From Pseudomonadota bacterium (GTDB lineage: Bacteria > Pseudomonadota > Alphaproteobacteria > Rhizobiales > Xanthobacteraceae), in contig JAEYRD010000177.1 in the NCBI GenBank assembly GCA_023435725.1, positions 1 to 37,142 on the forward strand: a stretch of DNA of 37,142 nucleotides, written 5' to 3'. Positions within the stretch are counted from its first letter, which is position 1. Each line of letters begins with the position of its first letter. Of the stretch, positions 24,207 to 31,175 are shown one piece after another. Position numbers and translations under genes: made by a program. Under the pieces are notes generated by a model. That model ran no database searches, had not been told where the DNA came from, and worked only from the letters and a program-made list of their open reading frames with translations.

Positions 24207-25454
24207 ATGAACTTCGACGACACCCCGCAGGAAGCTGAATTCCGTGCCACCGCCCGCGCCTGGATCGGCGCCAATGCGCCCAGACAGTACGAGGACGAGC
24301 TGCGCAAATCCTCGCTCGGTCGCACCGTACTCAAGAACGCCAACATCCTCGAGGTCGCAAAGGCGTGGCAGAAGAAGAAGGCTGATGCCGGCTGGGCCTG
24401 CCTGCACTGGCCGAAGGAATATGGCGGGCGCGGCTCGTCGCCGATCGAGCGCGTGATCTGGCAGCAGGAAGAGGGGCCGTTCGGCCAGCTGTCCCGCATG
24501 TTCATCATCGGCCACGGCATGTGCGGACCGACCATGATGGCGTTCGCGCGCGAGGAGCATAAGCGAACCTATCTGCCGCCGCTTGCCTCCGGCGAGAAGA
24601 TCTGGTGCCAGCTGTTCTCCGAACCCGCCGGCGGTTCCGACGTCGCGGGCCTGCGCACGCGCGCCGAGAAGGACGGTGGCGACTGGATCATCAACGGCCA
24701 GAAGATCTGGACGTCCGGCGCGCATTATTCCGACTACGGCATCCTGCTCACCCGCACCGATCCGACCGTGCCCAAGCACAAGGGCCTCACCATGTTCTTC
24801 CTGGACATGAAGAGCCCGGGCGTCGAGGTGCGGCCGATCAAGCAGGCGAGCGGCGCCTCCGATTTCAACGAGGTCTATTTCACCAATGTCCGCATTCCCG
24901 ATCATCAGCGCCTCGGCGAGGTCGGTGACGGCTGGAACGTCTCGCTGACCACGCTGATGAACGAGCGCAGCGCGATCGGCGCGGCCGTCTCGACCGGCTT
25001 CCCCGAGCTGTTCGAATATTGTTCCGGCCTGATGCTCGACGACGGCCCGGCGATCGAGGATCGTGCGGTGCGCTCGAAGCTTGCAAACTGGGCGGTGAAG
25101 GCGAGCGGGCTGAAATACACCAGCATGCGCGCGATCTCCGCGCTGTCGAGGGGCGAGCGGCCGGGGCCGGAAAACTCCATCGGCAAGCTGGTCGCGGGCT
25201 CGATGATTCAGGACGTCGCGACTTACGCGCTGGACTTGCAGGGCGCGAGCGGCGTGGTCAGCGGCCCGGAAGACGCCGAAGTCGCCGGCCGTTTCCAGGC
25301 AATGCTCTTGCGCGCGCCAGGCACCCGCGTCGAAGGCGGCACCGACGAGATCATGCGCAACATCATCGCCGAGCGTGTGCTGGGCCTGCCCGGCGACATC
25401 CGTGTCGACAAGGACGTTCCGTTCAACAAGATCCCGACGAAGGGGAGAGGTTAG
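24207..25454 (+). CDS. Acyl-CoA dehydrogenase, large-subunit (PimC-like), copy 1
   Basis: Acyl-CoA dehydrogenase of 415 residues, opening MNFDDTPQEAEFRATARAWI. FAD/substrate motifs are WCQLFSEPAGGSDVAGLRTRA (about 138-158) and WIINGQKIWTSGAHYSD (about 165-181). The C-terminus has RVEGGTDEIMRN; aligned to typical enzymes, the catalytic-Glu position reads Gly, so a Glu elsewhere or in the partner subunit may serve. The subfamily is that of PimC and related large subunits. I start at 24207 (GAGGA upstream); eight extra upstream codons lie in the repeat-adjacent sequence. The next gene is a close paralogue of equal length. Confidence 0.92.
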   Translation: MNFDDTPQEAEFRATARAWIGANAPRQYEDELRKSSLGRTVLKNANILEVAKAWQKKKADAGWACLHWPKEYGGRGSSPIERVIWQQEEGPFGQLSRMFIIGHGMCGPTMMAFAREEHKRTYLPPLASGEKIWCQLFSEPAGGSDVAGLRTRAEKDGGDWIINGQKIWTSGAHYSDYGILLTRTDPTVPKHKGLTMFFLDMKSPGVEVRPIKQASGASDFNEVYFTNVRIPDHQRLGEVGDGWNVSLTTLMNERSAIGAAVSTGFPELFEYCSGLMLDDGPAIEDRAVRSKLANWAVKASGLKYTSMRAISALSRGERPGPENSIGKLVAGSMIQDVATYALDLQGASGVVSGPEDAEVAGRFQAMLLRAPGTRVEGGTDEIMRNIIAERVLGLPGDIRVDKDVPFNKIPTKGRG

Positions 25455-25457
25455 CAT

Positions 25458-25550
25458 CGTAGAGTGGGCAAAGGCGCATAGCGCCGTGCCCGCCAATTTT
25501 GTCGAGAACGAGGGAAGGTGGTGGGCACGCTTCGCTTTGCCCACCCTACG
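25458..25550. repeat. Palindromic repeat between acyl-CoA dehydrogenase paralogues
   Basis: CGTAGAGTGGGCAAAG...and CTTTGCCCACCCTACG are inverted outer arms (one mismatch), with inner blocks GTGCCCGCC and GGTGGGCAC. It belongs to the same CGTAG/CTACG-ended group as 24093-24176 and 26824-26913, but the arm sequence differs. Confidence 0.85.
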
Positions 25551-25577
25551 CACCGAGCAAGAAGTGAGAGGTTCGCC

Positions 25578-26822
25578 ATGAATTTCGACGATACCCCGCA
25601 GGAAGCCGCGTTCCGGCAGACCGCGCGCAAATGGGTCGAGGCCAACGCGCCGAAGGAGTTCGAGCAGGAGCTGTCAAAGTCTTCGCTCGGCCGCATCAAG
25701 CTCGCCAAGCACGACATGGTCGAGGTCGGCAAGGCCTGGCAGAAAAAGAAGGCGGAAGGCGGCTGGGCCTGCCTGCACTGGCCGAAGGAATATGGTGGAC
25801 GTGGCGCAACCCCGATCGAGAAGGTGATCTGGCAGCAGGAGGAGGGCGTCTACGGCAAATTGACCCAGCCGTTCCAGATCGGCGAGGGCATGTGCGGCCC
25901 GACCGTGATGGCCTGGGGCAGCGAGGAGCATAAGCGCCGCTATCTGCCGGAGCTCGCCTCCGGCGAGGAGATCTGGTGCCAGTTGTTCTCCGAGCCCGCT
26001 GGCGGCTCCGACGTCGCCGGACTGCGTACCCGCGCGGAAAAGCAGGGTGACAACTGGATCATCAATGGACAGAAGATCTGGACCTCCGGCGCGCACTACT
26101 CGGACTACGGTCTCCTGATCACCCGCACCGATCCCAACGTGCCCAAGCACAAGGGCCTCACCATGTTCTTCCTGGACATGAAGAGCCCCGGCGTCGAGGT
26201 GCGGCCGATCAGGCAGGCCAACGGCATGCAGGAGTTCAACGAGGTCTATTTCACCGACGTCGTGATCCCCGACAGCCAGCGCCTCGGCGCGGTCGGCGAA
26301 GGCTGGAGCGTTTCGCTGACCACGCTGATGAACGAGCGCATGTCGATCGGCGCGCGCCTTGCGACCGGCGTACCCGAGATGTTCGATTTCTGCTCGAGCC
26401 TGATGCTGGACGACGGGCTTGCGATCGACGATCCTGCTGTGCGCTCGAAACTCGCAAACTGGGCGGTGAAGTCGAACGGGCTCAAATACACCAGCTACCG
26501 TGCGATTTCGGCGCTGTCCAAGGGCGAGCGTCCGGGCCCGGAAAACTCCATCGGTAAGCTCGTCTCGGGCATGATGCTCCAGGACATCGCGGCCTATGCC
26601 ATGGACCTGCAGGGTGCGGCCGGCGTGCTCACCGGTGCGGACGAGGAGACCGTGCAGGGCCAGTTCCAGCAGATGCTGCTGTCCTCCCCCGGGATGCGCA
26701 TCGCCGGCGGTACCGACGAGATTCTGCGCAACATCATCGCCGAGCGCGTGCTGGGCCTGCCCGGCGACATCCGCGTCGACAAGGACGTGCCGTACAACAA
26801 GATCCCGACCAAGGGGCGGTGA
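25578..26822 (+). CDS. Acyl-CoA dehydrogenase, large-subunit (PimC-like), copy 2
   Basis: Paralogue of the preceding gene, 414 residues; long blocks are identical, for example KIWTSGAHYSDYG and NIIAERVLGLPGDIRVDKDV. The C-terminal motif reads RIAGGTDEILRN, again without Glu at the classical position. The start at 25578 matches copy 1 (MNFDDTPQEAAF). Differences lie in the substrate-facing segments, so the two may act on different chain shapes or pair with the PimD-like subunit as alternatives. Acyl-CoA dehydrogenases deliver electrons to electron-transfer flavoprotein, whose genes are not in the window. Confidence 0.93.
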   Translation: MNFDDTPQEAAFRQTARKWVEANAPKEFEQELSKSSLGRIKLAKHDMVEVGKAWQKKKAEGGWACLHWPKEYGGRGATPIEKVIWQQEEGVYGKLTQPFQIGEGMCGPTVMAWGSEEHKRRYLPELASGEEIWCQLFSEPAGGSDVAGLRTRAEKQGDNWIINGQKIWTSGAHYSDYGLLITRTDPNVPKHKGLTMFFLDMKSPGVEVRPIRQANGMQEFNEVYFTDVVIPDSQRLGAVGEGWSVSLTTLMNERMSIGARLATGVPEMFDFCSSLMLDDGLAIDDPAVRSKLANWAVKSNGLKYTSYRAISALSKGERPGPENSIGKLVSGMMLQDIAAYAMDLQGAAGVLTGADEETVQGQFQQMLLSSPGMRIAGGTDEILRNIIAERVLGLPGDIRVDKDVPYNKIPTKGR

Positions 26823-26823
26823 A

Positions 26824-26913
26824 GTAGGGTGGGTTAGCGAAGCGTAACCCACCATTGCTTGCGACGAGGCTGGATAGAAGTGGCGGGTTACGCCTTCGGC
26901 TAACCCACCCTAC
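26824..26913. repeat. Palindromic repeat before the nitroreductase gene
   Basis: GTAGGGTGGGTTAGCGAAG at the left is inverted relative to CTTCGGCTAACCCACCCTAC at the right, and inner GTAACCCACC/GGCGGGTTAC also pair. It is the third CTAC-ended repeat between genes of this row. Confidence 0.88.
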
Positions 26914-26929
26914 GAAGAAAGAAACTGCC

Positions 26930-27643
26930 ATGGATGCGAAAGTGCCCAACGCCCGCCATTCCACCGACGATCGCATCGGCGTGCTCGAAGAGCTTCTCAA
27001 CGAGCGCTACTCCGTCCGCGCCTTTCTTCCGAAAGAGGTCGACCGGGCGACCATCGAACACGTGCTCAAGACCGCGCAGCGCACGGCGTCATGGTGCAAC
27101 AGCCAGCCCTGGCAGGTGCTGATCGCCAGTGGTGCGGCCAAGGAACGCTTTCGCAAGGCAATCTATGCGGAGGCGGCGAGCGGCGCCAAGGACGACCACG
27201 ACTTCACCCCGCCGCGCGAATATGTCGGCGTCTATCTGGAGCGGCGGCGCGAAAGCGGCTTCCAGCTCTACAACACGCTCGGCATTGCCCGCGGCGACAA
27301 GACGGCCTACGCCAAGCAGGCCCTGGAGAACTACAATTTCTTCGGCGCGCCGCATGTCGCGATCATTCACACCAACGAGCCGCTCGGCATCTACGGCGCG
27401 ATCGATTGCGGCGCCTATGTCTCGAACTTCATGCTGGCCGCGCAGGCGCTCGGGCTCGGCACCATTCCGCAGGCTGCACTTGCGCGTCATTCCGGCCTGA
27501 TCCGTCGTCACTTCAATTTGCCCGACGACCGCCGCGTCGTCTGCGGCATCTCGTTCGGCTATGCCGACGACGCGCACAAGGTCAACAGCTACCGCACCTC
27601 GCGTGCGAGCGTGGCCGATACCGCGACCTTCGTGGACGAGTGA
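26930..27643 (+). CDS. Nitroreductase family protein
   Basis: FMN-dependent oxidoreductase fold of 237 residues. The N-terminal FMN/phosphate motif is RYSVRAFLPKEV (about 25-36), with TASWCNSQPWQV (about 52-63) following, and the C-terminal stretch GLGTIPQAALARHS contributes to the flavin site. Family members reduce nitro groups, quinones or enones with NAD(P)H, but the natural substrate here is unknown. It ends the plus-strand catabolic row and converges on ecfG. Since a repeat precedes it, co-transcription with the acyl-CoA dehydrogenases is uncertain. An enone-reducing role in degradation of a cyclic acid is conceivable but speculative. Confidence 0.9.
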   Translation: MDAKVPNARHSTDDRIGVLEELLNERYSVRAFLPKEVDRATIEHVLKTAQRTASWCNSQPWQVLIASGAAKERFRKAIYAEAASGAKDDHDFTPPREYVGVYLERRRESGFQLYNTLGIARGDKTAYAKQALENYNFFGAPHVAIIHTNEPLGIYGAIDCGAYVSNFMLAAQALGLGTIPQAALARHSGLIRRHFNLPDDRRVVCGISFGYADDAHKVNSYRTSRASVADTATFVDE

Positions 27644-27747
27644 TCGAGCGATGCAGGCTCGGCGCCATCAGGTCTTCACACGCGCGTAAAGACGACCGCG
27701 GGAGCGGCCGCCTTCACGTTTCGTCTCGGGTCGCTTGACGCCGGCCG

Positions 27748-28296
27748 TCAGCCGCCGCTGCCGCCGATCACGGCGCGCACGGTCTCGTCGGGCCCGAAGT
27801 CTTCGGCGCCATCGACATAGAGCAGCGCGGCGAGCTTCGAGCGCGCGCGGTTGACGCGGCTCTTGATCGTGCCGACCGCGCAGCCGCAGATCGAGGCCGC
27901 ATCCTCGTAGGAGAAGCCGGAGGCGCCGACCAGGATCAAGGCCTCGCGCTGGTCTTGCGGAAGCTTATCGAGCGCGCCGCGAAACTCCTCGAACTCGAGA
28001 TGCGCGTTCTGCGACGGCTGCGTCTTCAACGTCTTGGCATAGTTGCCCTCGGCATCCTCGACCTCCCGTCGCCGCTTGCGATAGTCGGAGCGGAACAGGT
28101 TGCGCAGGATCGTGAACAGCCACGCCGGAAGGTTGGAGCCGGGCTGGAACGAGTCGATGTTGGCAAGTGCGCGCAACAGAGTTTCCTGCACAAGATCGTC
28201 GGCGCGGTCCGCATTGCCGCTGAGCGAGATGGCGAACGCGCGCAGGCTTGGCACGGCCGCGAGGATGTCGTTACGCAGGGATTCCGTGAGAGGCAT
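27748..28296 (-). CDS. ecfG: EcfG, general stress response sigma factor
   Basis: ECF sigma factor of the EcfG (ECF15) type, 182 residues: sigma-2 at about 15-80 (DRADDLVQETLLRALANIDS; LPAWLFTILRNLFRSDYRKR) and sigma-4 at about 108-160 (LPQDQREALILVGASGFSYEDAASICG). It directs transcription from GGAAC-N16/17-CGTT promoters in alphaproteobacteria. Its start codon overlaps the stop of nepR (TAATG), so translation is coupled. The neighbouring nepR and divergent phyR complete the standard partner-switching module. Confidence 0.95.
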   Translation of the reverse strand: MPLTESLRNDILAAVPSLRAFAISLSGNADRADDLVQETLLRALANIDSFQPGSNLPAWLFTILRNLFRSDYRKRRREVEDAEGNYAKTLKTQPSQNAHLEFEEFRGALDKLPQDQREALILVGASGFSYEDAASICGCAVGTIKSRVNRARSKLAALLYVDGAEDFGPDETVRAVIGGSGG

Positions 28297-28526
28297 TAGT
28301 CCCTCCCATTGTTGTCGTTAGATCCCCCATTGCCCTGATCTTGGGGAGTTCCTCCCGGCGTATCAAGCTTCTTGATCAGTTCAGCGAACCGATCCGGAAC
28401 CCCCTGCCGCACCACGTCGTCATACATGGCGCGCAGCTGGTGCCCGATCCGGGATTGGATCTCCGGAGTGAGTCCTCCCTTGCCGGGGGTCGTGCTCTTG
28501 CTGGCTTGAGACTTGAGATCTTTCAT
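28296..28526 (-). CDS. nepR: NepR anti-sigma factor
   Basis: A small acidic/basic helical protein of 76 residues with the NepR core IQSRIGHQLRAMYDDVVRQGVPDRFAELIKKLD (positions about 24-56; two helices that clamp EcfG). Both tails look disordered (Ser/Thr/Lys-rich N-terminus, Gly/Asn-rich C-terminus), as usual. Known role: it holds EcfG inactive until phosphorylated PhyR captures NepR. The start at 28526 is chosen from the family length; the frame is open further upstream but that part lies in the promoter region. The gene overlaps ecfG by one nucleotide. Confidence 0.93.
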   Translation of the reverse strand: MKDLKSQASKSTTPGKGGLTPEIQSRIGHQLRAMYDDVVRQGVPDRFAELIKKLDTPGGTPQDQGNGGSNDNNGRD

Positions 28527-28642
28527 GACGTGTTCCACGTTTCCCCGAGTTAAGTGACTGCAAAATAGAGAAATTTCCTCAACCGGGCGCCGTTCCCTGG
28601 ATAGGCTCAATTCCAGGTTCGACAAAAAGTTCCCGGATCGGC

Positions 28643-28667
28643 GGAACTTTTCTTGTCCTGAGGCGTA
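28643..28667 (+). promoter_or_regulatory. Candidate EcfG-dependent promoter of phyR
   Basis: GGAAC (28643-28647), exactly 16 nt, then CGTA (28664-28667); the known consensus is GGAAC-N16/17-CGTT. The predicted start near 28674 leaves an 80-nt leader before phyR. EcfG control of phyR is known in related species. A second GGAAC at 28682-28686 has no CGTT at the right distance. Confidence 0.5.
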
Positions 28668-28753
28668 GTCAGCCAAGCAGGGGAACCCGGGCCTCCCCTC
28701 GGTTGCGTGGTTCTTCAAGGTCGGTCCGAAGTTGAATGATGAATGGAGTGGGG

Positions 28754-29560
28754 ATGTCCCGTTCACAGCTTGTTGCTGAACACTTGCCGCTGTTGCGCCG
28801 GTATGCGCGCGCCCTGACGGGCAGCCAGGCCTCCGGCGATGCCTATGTCGCAGCCATGTTGGAAGCCATGCTTGGGGATCCGTCGGTGTTCGACGAGAGC
28901 CATGGTCCGCGCGCCGGCCTGTTCCGGTTGTTCACCCAGATCTGGAATTCTGTCTCCGTCAACGACGATTCAGAGGTGACGACCTTGCCGATGCCGCCGG
29001 AGCGGCGGCTGTCGAACATCACGCCGCTGCCGCGGCAGGCCTTCCTGCTGCTCTCGCTCGAGGGATTCTCGGAAGAGGAAGTCGGCTACATTCTCGGCAC
29101 GGATGTCGCCGAGACGCGGCGGCTTGCCGATGCCGCGGGACGCGAGATGGCCGCCGAGATCGCCACCGACGTTCTGATCATCGAGGACGAGACCTTCATC
29201 GCCATGGACCTCGAGAGCCTGGTGAAGAATCTCGGTCACAATGTCGTCGGGGTCGCGCGTACGCACGCCGACGCGGTGGCGCTGGCCAAGAACAGGCGGC
29301 CGGGCCTGATCCTCGCGGACATCCAGCTTGCCGACGGCTCGTCGGGCCTGGACGCCGTCAACGAACTGCTGCGCACCTTCGAAGTGCCGGTGGTGTTCAT
29401 CACCGCCTACCCGGAACGCTTCCTCACCGGCGAGCGCCCCGAGCCGGCGTTCCTGATTTCAAAACCGTTCCAGCCCGCGATGGTGTCGGCGGTGGCGAGC
29501 CAGGCGCTGTTCTTCCAGCGCAACTCGCGCAACCGCACGCCCAAGGCGCCTGCGGCGTAA
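28754..29560 (+). CDS. phyR: PhyR, response regulator of the general stress response
   Basis: A 268-residue protein with an EcfG-like sigma domain (about 5-130, without functional DNA contacts) and a C-terminal receiver (about 138-260). The receiver has Glu144/Asp145, phosphoacceptor Asp189 (LILADIQ), Thr217 (FITAYPE) and Lys237 (ISKPF). In the family, phosphorylation frees the sigma-like part to bind NepR and release EcfG. ATG 28754 is preceded by GGAG; an upstream ATG 18 nt earlier is possible. Transcribed divergently from nepR-ecfG. No PhyK-type histidine kinase is seen in the window, which is unusual only if kinases are normally adjacent in this lineage. Confidence 0.95.
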   Translation: MSRSQLVAEHLPLLRRYARALTGSQASGDAYVAAMLEAMLGDPSVFDESHGPRAGLFRLFTQIWNSVSVNDDSEVTTLPMPPERRLSNITPLPRQAFLLLSLEGFSEEEVGYILGTDVAETRRLADAAGREMAAEIATDVLIIEDETFIAMDLESLVKNLGHNVVGVARTHADAVALAKNRRPGLILADIQLADGSSGLDAVNELLRTFEVPVVFITAYPERFLTGERPEPAFLISKPFQPAMVSAVASQALFFQRNSRNRTPKAPAA

Positions 29561-29602
29561 CGAGGCGCCGGCGGCGTAAGGAAGCCTCTATCGGACAAGA
29601 AG

Positions 29603-29631
29603 ACGGCGCGTCGCAAGGCGCGCCGTTTTTT
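29603..29631 (+). terminator. Rho-independent terminator of phyR
   Basis: ACGGCGCG (29603-29610) pairs with CGCGCCGT (29619-29626) around an 8-nt loop, followed by TTTTTT (to 29631). It is about 40 nt past the phyR stop codon. Confidence 0.9.
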
Positions 29632-29762
29632 GTTCGCCGGCGCCTACTTCAGCAGCCTCGGCAGATGCGGTTAAGCTTGGCGCTTGACGCCAAGCCAATT
29701 GCCCCGTTGATACGTCGGGCTGATGACACCCATCGCCGCTTCAAGCCGCCAGGAGATTTCGC

Positions 29763-30380
29763 ATGTTGGACCCGCAGCTCCTCGATCGTCTTGCCATCCG
29801 CGACCTCGTCGAGAATTGGGCGGTCTGGCGCGATGCCGGTGACTGGGAGCGCTTTGCCACCGTCTGGCACGAAGAAGGCTGGATGTCCGCCACCTGGTTT
29901 CAGGGGCCGGCGCGGGATTTCATGCGCGTCAGCCAGGAGGGGTTTGCCAAAGGCGTGCGCATCCTGCATTTCCTCGGCGGCACCAGCATCGATCTCGAAG
30001 GCGAGCGGGCCATCGCCCAGACCAAGATGACGATCTCGCAGCGGGCCCTGGTGCACGACGTGCTCTGCGACGTCGTCTGCACCGGGCGCTTCTACGATTT
30101 CCTGGAGAAGCGGCAAGATCAATCAGGTATTGGCCAATGGGGCATCGTCCGCCGCCAGCCGATCTACGAGAAGGACCGGATCGACCCGGTCGATCCCGCC
30201 GCGACGCTTCGCCTCGACCAGAAGGCGCTGGCCGCGCTGCCCGAAGGCTACCGCCACCTCGCCTACATGCAGGAGCTGATCGGCTACAAGGTCAAGCGCG
30301 ACATGCCCGGCCTCACCGGCGCAGAGGTCGAAAAGCTCTATGCGGAGGGGCGGGACTGGTTGGCGGGGAAGACGAAGTGA
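29763..30380 (+). CDS. NTF2-like (SnoaL_4 type) protein
   Basis: A 205-residue cytoplasmic protein with a SnoaL/NTF2-like fold in its N-terminal two thirds: LLDRLAIRDLVENWAVWRDAGDWERFATVWHEEGWM (about 6-41) is the helix and strand pattern of SnoaL_4 proteins, and TKMTISQRALVHDVLCDVVCTGRFYDFLEK gives the central strands. The C-terminal third (about 140-205) is helical and includes YRHLAYMQELIGYKVK. Proteins of this kind include scytalone-dehydratase-like and ring-hydroxylating small subunit-like enzymes, so the reaction cannot be named. AGGAGA precedes the ATG. It stands between the phyR terminator and the candidate small RNA and seems monocistronic. Confidence 0.87.
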   Translation: MLDPQLLDRLAIRDLVENWAVWRDAGDWERFATVWHEEGWMSATWFQGPARDFMRVSQEGFAKGVRILHFLGGTSIDLEGERAIAQTKMTISQRALVHDVLCDVVCTGRFYDFLEKRQDQSGIGQWGIVRRQPIYEKDRIDPVDPAATLRLDQKALAALPEGYRHLAYMQELIGYKVKRDMPGLTGAEVEKLYAEGRDWLAGKTK

Positions 30381-30387
30381 GCCGCGC

Positions 30388-30505
30388 AAAAATGTAAGCC
30401 GCGACTGGCATCACCACAGTCGCGGCCTACGTCGCCGGCTTATGGGGCAGGGGGGAATAGCCGGCTGTTGAAACGACTCGCTGGCGCGGGAGTCGTTCCA
30501 ACCGT
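30388..30505 (-). ncRNA. Candidate small RNA with three hairpins and a C-rich loop
   Basis: Read on the minus strand, three stems follow in order: GTTGGAACGACTC with GAGTCGTTTCAAC (30490-30502 and 30467-30479; one mismatch), GCCGGCT with AGCCGGC (30459-30465 and 30434-30440) around a loop containing CCCCCCTGCCCC, and GCCGCGACTG with CAGTCGCGGC (30417-30426 and 30398-30407). The last is perfect and is followed by TTACATTTTT, which looks like a terminator of minus-strand orientation; the plus strand has no T-run. C-rich loops that target Shine-Dalgarno sequences are known in rhizobial small RNAs. No clear promoter was found upstream, so confidence is limited. Confidence 0.4.
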
Positions 30506-30546
30506 TGCGAAATATTTTGCGCGCCCTCCGAATTTCTTCGCACACG

Positions 30547-30562
30547 GTTAAGTGATCTTAAC
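30547..30562. promoter_or_regulatory. Palindrome in the divergent upstream region
   Basis: GTTAAG-TGAT-CTTAAC is a perfect inverted repeat of 6-bp half sites, flanked by CG and TG bases. It lies 70 nt before the exported protein gene and upstream of the candidate small RNA on the other strand. It could be an operator for either; the binding protein is unknown. Confidence 0.35.
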
Positions 30563-30630
30563 TGCCGAGAACTCCCGGTCGTCCCCTCGCGTTGTTCCAG
30601 CGATCGCCATGGGGCGAGGGATAGACAGCC

Positions 30631-31053
30631 ATGTCACCGATTCAAAAGGTATTTTTGGGTGCTGTCGCGATTGCCGCGACGATTGGCGCCGTACAGGCGG
30701 GCGCGATGCAACTGTCCTCCGGCCACGATCTGGCCGACCGCTTGCAGGCGCTTGCCGACACGGCCGACAGACCGGGCCACAACGTCAATCGTACCGGCAA
30801 GGCCGACCGGCTCGCCGAGGTCAAGCCGGCGGAGATTCAGACCCGCACAGTGTCGATGCGCTTGAATGACCTCGCCGACACGTCGGTCCTGCTGCGGGTC
30901 CCCGCGGTGATCAAGGCCGGCAACGCCAAGCCGCCGGCGCTGCTCCAGAACCAGAAGCAGGGCCGCAACAAGCCGACGATCGCCTGTGAGCCGATGGTCA
31001 GCTCCCTTACCGAGGTCGCGAAGCTGCTCCAGCCCGGCCGGTGTGTGACCTGA
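30631..31053 (+). CDS. Exported hypothetical protein, 140 aa
   Basis: GAGGGAT precedes the ATG. The start MSPIQKVFLGAVAIAATIGAVQAGA is a signal peptide or N-terminal anchor with cleavage possible near AGA. The rest is basic and hydrophilic, with an RLNDLADTSVLLRVPA core (about 76-92) and two cysteines near the C-terminus (ACEPMVSS, GRCVT) that could form a disulfide. Small proteins with this CEP...LAKLLQPGRC ending are frequent in Bradyrhizobium, from memory, with no assigned function. It lies in front of htpG with a 122-nt gap. Confidence 0.82.
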   Translation: MSPIQKVFLGAVAIAATIGAVQAGAMQLSSGHDLADRLQALADTADRPGHNVNRTGKADRLAEVKPAEIQTRTVSMRLNDLADTSVLLRVPAVIKAGNAKPPALLQNQKQGRNKPTIACEPMVSSLTEVAKLLQPGRCVT

Positions 31054-31175
31054 CCTGCCTGACCTCTTGGGCCACCACCACCGATCCGGGAGGGCTATTT
31101 TTCGCCTGCACTTGATCCCCCATCCCATCGCGTTATATCCCGGTTTTCTCCACTTCCGATTGACCGGGTAAACGC

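Noticed and set aside
24093..26913. CRISPR array from the recurring repeats around the acyl-CoA dehydrogenase genes
   Set aside because: Only three copies, about 1.4 kb apart, each a long palindrome with different sequence. No short regular repeat-spacer pattern occurs in the window.
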